64,000 bases of DNA, from contig JBHGNT010000021.1 of the NCBI GenBank assembly GCA_043228905.1, positions 13,206,001-13,270,000 of the forward strand, read 5' to 3'. Position 1 is the first letter of the stretch, and each line of letters starts with the position of its first letter. Both the position numbers and the translations under genes were made by a program. Positions 42,238 through 54,415 of the stretch are shown piece after piece. A model generated the notes under the pieces. It worked only from the letters and a program-made list of their open reading frames with translations, ran no database searches and had not been told where the DNA came from. This DNA comes from Azolla caroliniana (lineage: Eukaryota > Polypodiophyta).

Positions 42238-43468
42238 GTCGTGAAAAGCCGTCACTATGTGGTGATCGTGAGACGGAACCGTCGGGGTTCTGGACTAGAA
42301 GGATTTAGTGCAACACGTACAACACAAGCAAGTTTTAAGCATAACACAACTGGGAGAGACAAATCATTAGTTTATTGCAAAAGAAAATCTATTCTTTATA
42401 ATTTCATAATCGTGTTACAATGGGTTGGAAATGAGAAATTAATTTTTCAAAGAAAGGAGCCAACAACCATGCAAGGAGTGGTCCGATATGAATACGAGAG
42501 ATAATTTTGGACAAGAAAGATCGAGTAAACAAAGCTAGGAGTTTGATATCAATATGTGAGATAATTTGTTTCTCGAATCCGAGAGGGAAGAAGAAGGAAG
42601 GGAAAAAAAAAACCTAGAGGGAAAAAATGGGACATATATCCTGCTCCTTGTTGATCCTCCTCCCCAATGTTACTTTGCATGCCCACTTTAAGTTGCATGG
42701 CCTCTATTTTTAGTTGCTTGGCCTCTACTTCTAGTTGCATGCTTCCATTTTTAGATGCATTCCTTTTACTTTTAGCTGCATGGCCTTGGCTTTTGGTTGC
42801 ATGCGATTGTCCGTATAATTCGGCCACATGACACAATCATCCATAAAGTGTAGCCTGTGCGCCATCCGTACGTGCGTCACAACCAAACCGTAGACACGTC
42901 CGCGCGCAAAAGTCCTGACCACGCAATGTACACATCCAACCCGCACTGTGTATGCATCCGCACACACGTGCGTCCCGACGGCGCCGTGTACGCATCCGCG
43001 CGCACGCCCGAAAACGTCCACACAGCCATACACACGCGCATATGCCCGAAGTGTGTACGCATACGCGTGCTCGTCCGCACACACGCGTATGTCTGAAAAC
43101 GTCCACGCGGCCATGCACACGCGCATACGCCCGAAGCGTTAACACGGCCATGCATACCACACAGTGTAGCCCAAGTCACCTTGAACATTCTTTGCTCCAC
43201 ACATTGATAGAATGAATATGTTTTGGTTTCCCTTATATATCCTGGGTTCCAATGTTGTCCTATCTTTGTGGGATATCTCACAGTTTTTTCTTTTCTTTCT
43301 TCTTCTTCAAACTTTACACTCAGTGCATAACTTGAGACCTATTTATCCGTTTCATGCGTAGTAAAATAAGCTATGAAGTTCTTGAAGACACTTATCTATA
43401 TGAATAATTAAGCTAATCTTAAATAATTTTTTTACTAAGTTTCATATCGTGTGAAGAACCACACGACA
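42238..43468 (-). repeat. gypsy D 5' LTR
   Basis: 1231 bp with the same short repeats and CG-rich zone as the 3' LTR but without the second 147-bp block. Confidence 0.92.
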
Positions 43469-44345
43469 TCGTTGTGCGCACTGAAGGTGCTCCTCGGTCG
43501 GTCGCGCCATGAAATGACTAATCACCCCGACCGGGTAGCTGAGATCTGGTCGGGTGATGATCAAGTATATAAGGCTTCCGACTATCTGTCAGAACCTCGT
43601 CGGGTCGCATACCTTTCCAGAATCAGGGCAAAGTTTGACGGTTCTATCCAGAGGAGTTGAGATAGACTTATAGTCGGCCATCCCGAATTTGAAGAGCATA
43701 CTCAGCACGTAATGCCGTTGGCTGATCAGTATGCCTTCGGGGGTGCGGATCACTTCGATCCCGAGGAAGTAATGAAGGTCCCCCAGATGCTTCATGTCGA
43801 ATGATGCCGCAAGCTGGAGCTTCATGCGGTCAATCTCACCTAGGTCGGCGCCAGTGATGACCACGTCATCAACATAAAGTAAAATGCTAACCGGCCCGAG
43901 TTGACCTTTCCGGATGAACAGTGAGGAGTCTGATTTTGACGTCGCAAAGCCCAACCGACGCAATCTTTGTGTGATCTTCGCGTTCCAAGTAGGCGGGGCT
44001 TGCTTTAGTCCGTAAAGGGACTTCTTCAATCGGCATGCTGCCGAAGTGTTCGTTCCGGAGTGAAATCTGGGGGGTTGTACCATGTACACCCATTCCTCAA
44101 GCTTACCTTGCAAGAACGCATTCTTTACATCCATCTGATGTAAGTGCCACCCCTTTGCCGCAACCACCGCGAGCAAAACACGGACGATCGTCATCTTCAC
44201 GACTGGCGCAAACGTCTCATCGTAGTCAATGTCGTGTTTCTCCACGTAGCCCTTTCGCTACTAACCAGGCCTTGTATCGGTTGACCAAGTCATCAGTGTT
44301 GTACTTGACCTTGTACACCCTTATGCACCCGATCGGCTTCACACC
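43469..44345 (-). pseudogene. pol: copia C RT
   Basis: Minus strand: [71 protein letters not shown] (YVDD), HYFLGIEVIRTPEGILISQ; a stop at 43589 (DPTRF*QIVG) then RPDLSYPVGVISHFMARP until gypsy D. There is a frameshift near 44250 (KGLRGETRH against KGYTQKHD) and a short duplication GVQGQVHVGVKPIG near 44345-44375. Confidence 0.88.
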
Positions 44346-45272
44346 CACATGTACTTGACCTTGTACACCCACATGCACCCGATCAGCCAATGCACACATC
44401 TCTTCCTCCATTGCGGCACGCCAATTCGCGTCCTTCGCCGCTTCTGCGTAGCTTTCCGGCTCACGCACATCCGCTACACAGGTCATGTACGCATAGTGAT
44501 GCGCCATGTACTCATTGTATCCGAACCGCACAACAGGGTTCTTCTGGCGGGAAGACCGACGTAACTTGGTATTACCCGGTTTGGGGCCCTTCTTGGCCAG
44601 GTCGGACCTCGTTCCCGGAGTTCGGCCTTCATCCTTTGTGGAGTCGGATTCGCTCCGATCCGACTCAACGTTGCCGGTTTGGTATTCCGGCATCTTCTTC
44701 TTCCCCCTTCTCTTTGCGCGTGAACCATCTCCTTGGTTCCTTGCGTGGGGAAAGCATGTCAGAGTCTCCACTACTCGCTAGTTCCTCATCCGACTGGTCA
44801 TCCCGACTCAGCCGCTCATTCGGTCCACTTAACTGAAATGAGATCAGACTCTCTTCTAGAGTGCCGAGGTCTTCATCTTCTATCTGGGCCGATTCAGGCT
44901 CACTAGCCTCATCCTACGGTATCGGGTCAGGGTCAGAAGTCGGAGTCGGTAAGGCATACCATGATGTCGTCTCATCAAACTCAACATCTCGGCTAACTCG
45001 GACCTGGTTCGTCCAGGGGTTATAACACTTATCCCCCTTTTGCTCATGCTAGTAACCGACCAAGATGTATTTCTCTGACTTTGAATCCAACTTCCTCCAC
45101 TTCTCATCCAGCACATGCACATGTGCAATGCTACCGAATATCCGAAGGTGTCTCAAATTTGGCTTGCGCCCGAAGTATAGCTCATGCACAGACACCTTGT
45201 CACTGATCCGGTTTTGGATGTAGACGGCCGTTCGAACCGCCTCCGCCCAGTAGAAATGGGGCATGCTCTTCT
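44346..45272 (-). pseudogene. pol: copia C integrase C-terminus and linker
   Basis: Minus strand: MPHFYWAEAVRTAVYIQNRI, HELYFGRKPNLRHLRIFGSI, KYILVGY and a stop at 45049, then RVSRDV-like text, the linker (RAKRRGKKKMPEYQTGN) and RRSSRQKNPVVRFGYNEYMA. It is interrupted by gypsy E at 45272; the rest of integrase lies at 61257 onward. Confidence 0.88.
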
Positions 45273-45730
45273 TGTTACCCGTTCCTTTGGGTGAACACCT
45301 TCGATAGATCTGCGGCTATCGGTATTCAAGGGCGTGGTACGTGAAGGCTCGTAATAGAGGCGTCGTGAGAGAAACAATGCTCAGAGATAAAACACTAGCG
45401 AGATCTTGATAGGCGTGGGCGGCGCTGAAATCATAGGTATGAATCAAAGCACAGACACATGGAGCAAACTGGGCACAAATCAGATATATTACTGCGACAG
45501 AAAAAGGATTACAGAACACGGCCTACGGCCGGTGACCTTACAAGATTATCTAGTTACGAGGGACTCAGCTAGTGCTTCCGCCTATATTTTTCTTCTCCCC
45601 TGCTCTGAAGTACTGGTCCTCGTTTAAATAACGTTTCCCCTAATACACAGCCGAGTCGTCGGTGGCCCGTGATACTCGGACTCGGCGTTTGCTAATTTCC
45701 TAATTTTACATTTCTATCCTCTGGACAACA
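45273..45730 (-). repeat. gypsy E 3' LTR
   Basis: Plus-strand TGTTACCCG ... GGACAACA. On the minus strand a TATA-like TATTTAAACG lies near 45617-45627. Confidence 0.95.
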
Positions 45731-45732
45731 CT

Positions 45733-45747
45733 TGGCACGCCCGTGGG
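45733..45747 (-). promoter_or_regulatory. conserved motif CCCACGGGCGTGCCA before the gypsy E 3' LTR
   Basis: Minus strand; 2 bases from the LTR. Ten bases (GGCGTGCCAA) are the exact complement of the element's own primer site TTGGCACGCC at 60780-60789. Confidence 0.7.
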
Positions 45748-45828
45748 ACAGGACCTGTCCGTCGGACCCACGACTTACAAAAATACTAACAATATTACAA
45801 AAATTTCCTTTTAGGCGTGATCCTCGTT

Positions 45829-48800
45829 TCATTCCTCTTTTAAGATGTCGAGGATGTTTTCGGGGTCCGGGGTGCTGGCAGGGTGGTCTGGTTGGACTGT
45901 CGATGCCGGGGGTTGAGTTTGGTCCGGGGGTGTCATATCTTCTCGGGCGTCCACCTCAGGTGCGGCCGATTCTTCTGGTGGGGATGTGGGTTCGAGGGCC
46001 CTGACCTCTACTTCGATTGGATCTGGTACCGTGTGGGCATCCATGGGATATTTGTTGGCCGGGGCAAGTTCCTCCTGTGCCGTGTCCGTGATCCCCTCGC
46101 TGGAAGGTTCTTCCTTCTACTCTGTGGCCGTTGGAGGGCTGGTGGGGATGGCTGCGAGTCATTCTCGTTCGAAGGCTTCTGCTTCCAGGCGAAACAACAT
46201 CTGACCGTCATTGATGTCCTCTAGTATTTGCTCGATTGCCGCAGTGTGAGATTTTGCCAAGGACTGGTAATCCTCGGTTAAATCTGCACGCAGGTTTTGT
46301 ATGCTGGCTTCGTCCATTTTGTAAAAGCCGCAGCCCTCCTTCCGTCGGTTCTCGGCGTCGGCGCGTAAAATATGCAATTCGGCAGCTTGGGCTACCCATT
46401 CGTCTCCTGCGCGACTTAATGTTTCCTCGACCTTTTTGGTAAGGTGTTGGCGCTGTTTCTTGATCAGTATTCTGATGCATGTCTCATCCATGCCGTGCTG
46501 TGCTCGGATGGCTGCTAATTCCTGTTTTAAGCCGTCGACCTCGGCCTGAAGCTTCTTTGCTAGTAGTTCATAGGTGGCTTGAGTGTTCTTTGCATCCGCG
46601 GTTACGAGCTGGATAGACTGCTCGTAATGCTTGGTGAGTTCTTCGGTAGCTTTCTCCCATTCTTTTTGACACGCGGCCCAGACTTGTTCCCGTTCGATGA
46701 TTCTCTCTTCTTGTAGGGCGAAGTAGGAATAAGATAATTCGTCTTTTTGCTCCGAAAGTAGCTTGCATTTGATAAAAAACTCGTCAGCCATTTCTTTAAG
46801 GGTCGTACGCTGACTCTACAACTCAGCATTCTCCGCGATCATTCTCTCCTCCCGTTGGCGATTTCTTTCCTCCTGTCGGTGGTTCAAGTCTTTCGCATTG
46901 TCGAGCGCGGCCTGTAGGTCTAGGACCTCCTTCTCTTTCTTTGCCACTGTGGCTGCGTATTCCTCCAGCTTGCTTTTGAGTTCGGCTTCTTTGCCCGCGG
47001 CTTGAGCTTGTACCCGGCCCAATGCTTTGTTCTGCTCGTGTATCCTTTGGTCGGCCTGGGCTCTAATCTCGGCCATCTGCTTGGAAGCTTCTTCTTTTAG
47101 GCGAGCCATCGCCTCATGATGCCATTGTTCGTGTCTCTCGGTTCGTCATTGTTCTTCTTTAAGCTCCGCTCGGTAATCCCGGAGCGGGGGTTCTGTCTGG
47201 GTTTCCACCTCCTTGGGTGGACGAGGGGGTGGTATCTCGGTCTTCTCCATGGGTGTGGCTGCCTCGGTTGTTGTGCAGGCATCGACCATTTGTAATGAGT
47301 CCGTTTGTGTGCTGCCCTGAATCGTCAGGATTGAATCTGTGACAGTGCTTTCATCCATCATTGTTATGCGTGGAGGGGCTGGGAGGGCCTCGGTGGTCGT
47401 GACCGGAAGCGGCCGATTTTGCTCCCAGGCTGCCAGCTTCTGTTTTGCAGCGTGCCATAATTCCGTAGCCATCTTAGCCTGTTTTTGGGATATTTTTATC
47501 TTTCGGGCCATGTCTTTGGCTGCTCGCGTAGTGCGATCCAGGTCCCTATATGCCTCGATAAGGGCCGTGTTCAACTCGGGGACCTCCATGAGGAGAGTGG
47601 CCTGTTTTGCCTGCTTCTTTCTCCCTATTTTTTGTAAAGCCCTATCGTCCTGGGGCTCAATTTCACCCAATAGTGCGCGTTCAATCATTTTTGTTTCGGC
47701 GTGCTCTTCCGCCATTCGAGCGGCTGCCGTGACTTGGGCTCTAGCGAGGAAGTAGACCAACTCGAATGTCGTACCGAGGCGTAGGAGCGCACTAAATTCA
47801 TAAGCCTACACGGGGAGGTCTTTATACCCGAGGACTTCATCCTCCGAGATGTGCGTTGTCTACCCATGCTCGATCTTTCCCTGGTTCAACGATGCCTCCT
47901 CAGGGATGATGGCCAGGTTGCTCTGTCTGACAACTAAGGCTTGCTCTTGTTGTGGCTCTTTCTGTTCTGTCGAGGACTCGCAGTTGAGTCGTCTTCTCTT
48001 GCTCAGCTGTGTTTGGGGTTCCGGGGCCGGTAGTGTCGTTTCCTCCGCCTACTTCCTTTTCTGGGGTCGTGGTGGTGCTGCTTGCTATGTGTTGGGGCAT
48101 GCGCTAGGCCTTGGGGAAGTTACCGAGGGGCGCAATGTTGGCTGTGGAATGGTGACATCATCTGCCGTGTTGTCCTCCGCGGCTATCTCCTCCTCCCATT
48201 CTTGGCAGGTCTCGGAAACTTCCCTTTTTTGTTGGGGTTGGGTGGGTGGTGGTGCAGATGCGGGGTTTTGGTTGGCGGTAGGAGGTGAAGGAGATGTGGG
48301 TTCCTCCCATGCTTCGTGGTTGATGGCAACGAATTTCTCTCTCTGCGTTCGTGGTGGTGGTGGGGACGTGAGTGTGCGAGGGGAAGGAAGAGAAGAGGGT
48401 GGGTATAGAACCATCAAAAAGTGGGTAAGAATAGACAACATCTTCTTACCGAACTGGAATGAAGTTAAGGCGGCGCGGAGTCCTTCGCCTGTGATGATTC
48501 CCCAATCGATTTTGTTTCCTTCATACGCGCTGATGATGATGGCTGCCTTGTTCTACGGCATGCTCGTCGGGTTCATATGCACGAACGCTTACTCCATCAA
48601 TATACGAGCAATCTCCCCGAAAGCTCTGTTGGGACCGCCATACGTGCGATATGCCTTGCCTGAGGCTGAGTACTCACCGAAGTACTCTTTCATCTTCAAT
48701 GCCGGGGGTATGTCGACCTCATGGTCCCCTCCCCGTTGCAGGTCCAAAACAGCCCGAAGCACGTTGTTGGTGATGGCTTCGGGACAAATACGTTTAGCCA

Positions 48801-48906
48801 CACCTTGGGCATCTGGGTGCGGGGGGGCATCGATGATCTTCAGGTAACCGCCCATTCCTCGTTCCTGGAGCTAGGCGCGGGTTTCTGTTGAAGCGGTAGG
48901 AGGCAT
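45829..48906 (-). pseudogene. giant coiled-coil accessory ORF of gypsy E, about 1,025 codons with 11 in-frame stops
   Basis: A single minus-strand frame from ATG 48906 (MPPTASTETRA) to TGA 45829 with no frameshift. Stops: TAG at 48871, 48553, 48085, 48049, 47860, 47806, 46816, 46117; TAA 48589; TGA 47146 and 46159. N-terminal ~160 residues look globular (KMKEYFGEYSASGKAYRTYG, INWG-like DWGIITGEGLRAAL); then a Pro-rich stretch (PPPPRTQREKF); then about 500 residues of Glu/Lys/Gln/Ala coiled coil (RQEERNRQREERMIAENAEL, WEKATEELTKHYEQ); then an acidic Pro-rich tail ending ENILDILKEE. No transmembrane segment is seen, unlike Athila env-like proteins. Function unknown. Confidence 0.75.
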
Positions 48907-49428
48907 GGTGGAGATGGAGACGGGGTTTGACTGTGTGGAAGAGTGAAGAAGAGTGATGAGACGAGGGCGAGACAGAGCAGGAACAATAGGAAGGGGAAGT
49001 TCAGCAGAGGGGCTATGAGAGCGAAAGCAGGCTTGAGAGCAAGAGCGTTTAGAGCGATGAGAGCGAGACGGGGTTTCTGAGCTTGAGAGCGATGGAGATT
49101 GGAAGCGATAATGAACTTCTGTGTCTGTGCTGCGTTTTGGAAACGGTTTTAGTAACTTACTCCTAGGGTTTTGTGCCTAAAGCGAATCCTGAAGATTCTG
49201 AGTCGTGGGTGCCATAATAAGTGACTAGCACCACGTGTCCTGAAGGTGAGTGGGGTGCTTCTAGTGCTTTGCATGTGCTTAAATAGGTAGTAAATGAGTG
49301 GTGGCGAGGGATGCTCCTAAATTTGTGGGTGCCTAGGTGGGTGGTGTAAGTGTAGCTAATCGGTGGCTAAACTATGGTTAATCCTACCTACTACTACTTT
49401 CATTAATTTCAAGAAGGTGGGTGAGTCC
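48907..49428 (-). other. gap between integrase and the coiled-coil frame
   Basis: No gene recognised. On the plus strand it has purine-rich runs (GAGACGAGGGCGAGACAGAG). It could be a leader for a separate or spliced message for the coiled-coil protein; nothing here proves that. Confidence 0.4.
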
Positions 49429-50415
49429 TTATTCAGGGGGACACGTGGCCTCCTCCATGGTGGTTTCCCGAAACGGGTTGGGTGGTGTAGTGCCTCGATA
49501 TGGTCGAAGTCGGAAACCATTGGCCCAGCTTTTGACAGTGTCGCCGGTGAGTGTGCCGAGCTGGAACGTCCCGTTGAACTCGTCGATAATCCAGAATGGA
49601 CCGGTCCACCGAAATCTTAATTTTCCCGGCATAGACCTGAGTTGTGTTTGAAAAAGAAGAACCGGTTTGCCAATGGTGAGCTCCTTTTCCAGCCCGTGTC
49701 GATGTCGATCCACGAAAGCCTTGCGTTGTCGTTGGCGTTGTTCGAGCTGGACCATACTCTCTATCCTATCTTCGCCGAGTTCGAGGAGTTGTTCCAACCG
49801 GTATTGCTCGGATTGGGCCTCGGGGAGCCGAGCTTTGATTTGAACTCGGAGGCTCGGGACTTGGAAATCTACGGGCATTACGGCTTCTAACCCGAACGCC
49901 ATTCGAAAGGGGGTTGATTGGATGCTTGTTTTGAAAGTCGTACGATACGCCCACAACGCACTCTGGAGTTTGTCATCCCAATCGGTCCTGTTTTCATTGA
50001 CGATCTTCTTCAGTATGGTTTGGAGGATTTTACTGGTTGATTCCGCCAAGCCGTTCGCCTGCGAGTAGTATGGTGTGCTTTTCTTGTGCACCACCGCGTA
50101 GTGGTGTGTAAGCTCACGTATTATATGATTGATGAAGTGCCCACCTTGGTCACTAACGAGCTCGATTAGGAATCTGTAACGGCACCAGAGGTGCTCATAC
50201 ACGAATTTAGCCATGGATGTCGTCGTGTTGTCTTGGAGTGCCTTAGCCTCGACCCATTTGGTGCAGTAATCCGTGGCAACGATAATATACCTATTCCCTG
50301 TACGGGCCGCGGGTGGTTTGAAAGGGCCTACAAAATCCAAACCCCATTTTTGAAATGTGTCCAACGGAAGAATCGGCTGGTGTGGCATGCGTGACTGTTC
50401 CATTGGTTGCCCCAG
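49429..50415 (-). pseudogene. pol: gypsy E integrase
   Basis: Minus strand, in frame with RNase H after TGA 50413-50415 (CDLCQ*LGQP, probably a CGA codon before). WGLDFVGPFKPP (Asp), IELVSDQGGHFINHII (Asp), YYSQANGLAESTSKIL (Glu), then LWAYRTTFKTSIQSTPF and a C-terminal tail with FRWTGPFWIIDEFNGTFQLG. It ends at 49429 after MEEATCPPE. No chromodomain. Confidence 0.9.
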
Positions 50416-51907
50416 TCATTGGCACAAATCGCATTGCCGGCAAAACTCGTGAGCGTCTCTCTTCGTTGTCAGCCACCACAATCCACTTTGCCAAACTTTC
50501 CTTGCCGTGGAATCCCCGGGGTAGTGCCCCCCAGCTACTCCCTGGTGGGCCTCCTGAAGAACGACGCTCTTCTCGAATTGCCGAATCGCTCGGCGCCATA
50601 TGCCGTCCGAGCCTTTGTGGTAGAGAATGTCCGAGAGAAGGCAAAAATTCTGGCTACGCACTGCTAGGCGTTTTCTCGTGTCAAGGGGCATGTGCTCGAG
50701 AGGTAAACCGGTAGTGAGAAAATGGGTCATCTCCATGATCCATTCATCTTCGTTATCGTCTGGTATCGTGGTCAGGTTAAATAGGCTGGCGTCTAGTAGC
50801 TCGTTGTACGTTGTTTTTGCCGGTTCCCCTGACTCAAGATAGCTCAAGTAGTTGGCGACGGCATGTTGTACCCCGGGTCGATGCTGAATCTGGAAATCAA
50901 ACTCTTGGAGTAGGAGCATCCACCGAGCCAACCGTCCGGTGAGGGCTTGTTTATTGACCAAATAAAGAAGGGCCGAGTGATCCACGTGAAAGGTAAATTT
51001 TCGGCCTAAGAAGTAATGCCGGAATTTATTGATGCTATAAATCATACCGAGGGCCTCCTGCTCGGTGATGGAGTAATTCTTTTCCGCGGTCGAGAGCCGT
51101 CAGCTGGCGTAGTACATGGGCCTATACCAATTCGGGGGTGTGCATTGCATCAGGGCACTTCCGATGGCGATGTCTGAAGCATCTACGAAGACATGAAATG
51201 GTTCGGACCAAACCGGAGACTGGACCATAGGGGCATGTGATAGCATTAGTTTTAGGGTCTGATAGGCCGTGTCCTCGATTGACGTCCATTGGAAGGGAAG
51301 GCGATGGACTGCCGCGTGTAAAGGTGTCGCGAAATCGGCCAGGTGTCGTATCATTCGGCTGTGCCACCGGATCTGTCCCAAAAAATGGCTTACTGTCTTA
51401 GCGTTCGAGGGTGTGGTGGCGGTCAGGATTGCCTTTACTTTATCCGGGTCCATAGCAATGCCTTCTTGACTGACAATGTGGCCGAGAAGGTTGCCGTTGG
51501 TGACTAAGAACGCGCATTTCGCCGGGTTTAAGCTCAATCGAGCTTGGCGACAACGGTCTAGGCAGAGTCGTAACTGGGTCATGTGTTCCCGTCGATGGCC
51601 ATACACGGCGAAATCGTCGAGAAAGACTTGCATGAACGTCGGGATGTAGTCATGAAAGATTTCGGTGATGATGCGCTGGAACGTAGCCGGCGCCGTTTTT
51701 AGACCGAACATCATTACTTCTGCTGCAAAAACACCCCATTCCGTGACGAAAGCAGTTTTCTCCTGATCCTCCAGGTGCATTCTTATCTGGTTATAACCGT
51801 TGAACTCGTCGAGGAAACTGTAGCATTCGTGGCCGGCTACCGTGTCGAGGACGTTGTCCGTGAATGGGAGAGGGAAACCGTCAGTGACTGTTGCCGCGTT
51901 AAGCTTC
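50416..51907 (-). pseudogene. pol: gypsy E RT palm, RNase H and integrase finger
   Basis: It resumes after copia F: LNAATVTDGFPLPFTDNVLD, FLDEFNGYNQIRMHLEDQ, GLKTAPATFQRIITEIF, FMQVFLDDFAVYGHRRE (FLDD), FLGQIRWHSRMIRHLADF, HVFVDASDIAIGSALMQ. TGA at about 51097 (YYAS*RLST), then FTFHVDHSALLYLVN and RWMLLLQEFDFQIQHRPG (RNase H), HQGVAGGHYPGDSTA ... CRQCDLCQ (HHCC). Only two stops in nearly 2.5 kb through integrase, both TGA at likely CGA codons. Confidence 0.9.
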
Positions 51908-52314
51908 TGTTGAGCGGCAAGCTCAACCGGAGCCGGATCGGCTGAATAAGCCGGAGCCGGTAAGCGAGACGGATCGGGCGAAACGGATCGGTATGATGGT
52001 GAGCAACCGAACCGGCAAGCAGTGGAGGCCGGGTCCAATCCGTAACCGGAAGTCCAATCGGAAGCCTAGTATAGGATAGAATACTAGGTAGCTATAGTCT
52101 CGTAGTAAGTGTCAGATGCTCGTGTGAGCATTGAAGTACATGGTACTTCTGTTAGTCCCAAGAGGACTTGTATAAATAGTGTTACTTAGGACAGTGTGTA
52201 TACAGAGTCTTGAAATAATTTTGAAATAGTGTTCTGCTCTCTCTGTCTCTCCCTCTCTCTCTCTCTCTCTGTGTTGTTCTCTGTTTTACGCTTCCGCAAA
52301 CACTCACGTTTACA
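51908..52314 (+). repeat. copia F 5' LTR
   Basis: TGTTGAGCGGCAAGC ... CACGTTTACA. TATA-like TATAAATAG near 52171; CT-rich tract near 52240-52270. Confidence 0.95.
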
Positions 52315-52326
52315 TGGTATCAGAGC
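52315..52326 (+). promoter_or_regulatory. primer binding site (Met tRNA), copia F
   Basis: TGGTATCAGAGC directly after the 5' LTR. Confidence 0.95.
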
Positions 52327-52408
52327 GCGAGGGTTGAGAACCTCCACTGCAGACATTTACTCTTGAGAAGAAAACCCTAACAGGTCGAAAACAGACACAA
52401 TAGAAGAC

Positions 52409-53235
52409 ATGGATAGAGGCATGGCTACGTCGCTCCCGGTGGAGAAGCTCGACAGGAGCAACTACGCATCCTGGTCTTACAAGATGCACCAGTACCTGCT
52501 TGGACACGGGTACTGGAGCTATGTCGAAGGAGCGAATGATGCGGCGCCCGACTCGGCACACAAGGACTTCCTGGTATGGGAACAGGCGGCAAGCAGGGTG
52601 ATGTACTGCTTCGCGTCCAGTGTCGGCGATCAGCTGCTTAGCCACATCTGTGACGCCAAGACACCGAAGGATGCTTGGGGGAACCTGAAAAAGGTTTTCG
52701 CCGCAAGCGCCACTGCCCGAAAGCTGCAACTCAGACAGGAGTTGAGCAATGTTCGACAGAAGAACATGTCCGTGGCATACTACACAGGCCGGATAAAGGA
52801 GATCTGCGACTCGCTCGCCTCTATCAATGTTACTGTAGAGGAAGACAAAATGGTGTAGGTATGCCTCGGAGGCCTGGCGTCCAAGTTCGGAGGATTCCGG
52901 ATTGCGGTGTGTACAAGGGAGAATAGCCCCTCATTCTTCGACTTACAGTCGATGCTCCTTGTAGAGGAGAACCACGCCGGTGCATCTACCAGTGCATCCC
53001 CGGACAACCGAATGTTGTACACGGGAACGGATCGGCTCCGTGGGCGTGGTGGAATAGGTGGGTCGGCACGCAATGGAGGCGGCCGGCAAGAGCAGGAACG
53101 GAGGCACTATGAGCGTGCCGATAGCAGTTCCGGGACTTCCACAAGCAGGGGGAGTCAAGGCGGAGCCGAAGGCCGGCAAGACAAATCCGCTACGGAATGC
53201 TGGTACTGTGGCAAAAAAGGCCACAAGGGAGAGCG
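52409..53235 (+). pseudogene. gag: copia F gag
   Basis: ATG 52409 (MDRGMATSLPVEKLDRSNYA), WSYKMHQYLLGHGYWSY, WEQAASRVMYCFAS, RKLQLRQELSNVRQKN; TAG at 52856-52858 (DKMV*VCLGG, Gln in copia B at this place), then FFDLQSMLLVEENHAG, Arg/Gly-rich text and CWYCGKKGHK. One extra G near 53227 shifts the frame inside the knuckle: the following KESECW-like text is in the next frame. Confidence 0.92.
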
Positions 53236-54415
53236 AGTGCTGGAGAAAGCGTGCCGATTCGGACAAATCCGGATACGGCAAGACCGGTAATGATGGTCGG
53301 CAAAACTTGCACTACGCAAACGGATCAGGAGGATCCGGAACCGGAAAGGCCGGTAAGGGGCCATCCTTGGTGATGAATCACAAGGCAAACTCAATGAAGA
53401 AGACCACTTCCAAAACGGAGGAAGTGTGGTATGTTGATTCGGGCGCATTGAACCACATGACAAGCCACAAAGAGTGGTTCTCCTTTCTGGAGAAACCAGA
53501 TCAACCAGGAGTAGTCGAAACCGGAGACGACACTCCTCACCCAACCATGCACGTCGGAGAAGTCCCTCTAAGCCACGTCGAACAGAAAGGGAAGCTAATG
53601 AACGTATTACACGTTCTGACAATCACGAAGAACCTGGTGTCCGTCGGTCAGATTGTCGACCAGGGGATGCAGGTGCGGTTTACGCACCTCGGGTGCTTCA
53701 TTGAGGATGAGGGCAAAGTCATTGCGCAAGGGCGCAGAGACGGGAGGATGTTTATCCTCAACACCAATGACTTTGGCATCGCTCTGTTCACGAAACGACA
53801 GAAGGTCGAGTCGGACATCGACCTGTGGCACAAGCGGATAGGCCACGTCAACTACCGGAGGCTTCAAGACCTACAAACGAAACAAGTCGTTTTCGGTTTG
53901 CTGAAGTTCAGCGGCCGGAGAGCCGAAATTTGTGAAGCCTGCCAACTTGGGAAGCCACACCGGCTTCCATTCCCCACCGAATGGAACCGGAGCCGTAACA
54001 AGCTCGATCTCATCCATTCGGATGTGTGGAGACCGGCACAAAGGGTAAGCCTTGGCAGGAGCCGATACTTCGTCTCCTTTGTCGACGACTATACTCGACA
54101 TACTTGGATCTACCTCATTGAGCGGAAGAGCGAAGTCTTCGATTGTTTCTGGAGCCTCCAGAAGATGGTGGAACGGGAATCAGAGAGGAGGATCAAATGC
54201 CTTCGGTCGGATGGCGGAAAGGAATATTTTTCCGGCCAATTCACTAGTTATCTACAACAGAAGGAAATTCGGCGAGAGTTCAGCTACAGATACACACCGG
54301 AGCAAAACGGTGTGGCCGAAAGGAAGAACTGGACACTTGTTGAAGCGGCAAGGGCAATGCTGGAGGAGAAGAGCATGCCCCGGTTCTACTGGGCGGAGGT
54401 GATCCGGACGGCCGC
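53236..54415 (+). pseudogene. pol: copia F protease and integrase
   Basis: Open from the shifted frame: EVWYVDSGALNHMTSHKEW (protease DSG), HKRIGHVNYRRLQDL ... CEACQLGK (zinc finger), LDLIHSDVWRP (Asp), RYFVSFVDDYTRHTWIY, KCLRSDGGKEYFSG (Asp), TPEQNGVAERKNW (Glu), FYWAEVIRTAA. About 16-20 bases are missing near 54412 compared with copias B and C (RTAVYIQNRI), which breaks the frame. All integrase catalytic residues are kept. Confidence 0.92.

Larger units (their letters stand above)
35120..43468 (-). mobile_element. gypsy D: 8.3-kb Ty3/gypsy element
   Basis: LTRs 35120-36483 (3', 1364 bp) and 42238-43468 (5', 1231 bp) begin and end TGTCGT/ACGACA. Host text reads GTACGCGTT on the left and CGTTGTGCGC on the right, so the duplication is CGTT (fifth base differs). 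Minus-strand order: primer site, gag, protease, RT, RNase H, integrase, hairpin motif, purine-rich tract, LTR. Pol has an 821-codon open stretch, so decay is modest. Confidence 0.93.

Noticed and set aside
47849-48847. Plus-strand ORF of 332 codons rich in Gly, Cys and Trp
   Set aside because: Antisense of the coiled-coil frame; no conserved domain seen, and the related locus at the window start has no counterpart.
51908-52038. Start of the 312-codon minus-strand ORF that reads into RT
   Set aside because: The first 44 codons are translated copia F LTR; the real gypsy E RT text begins at 51907.
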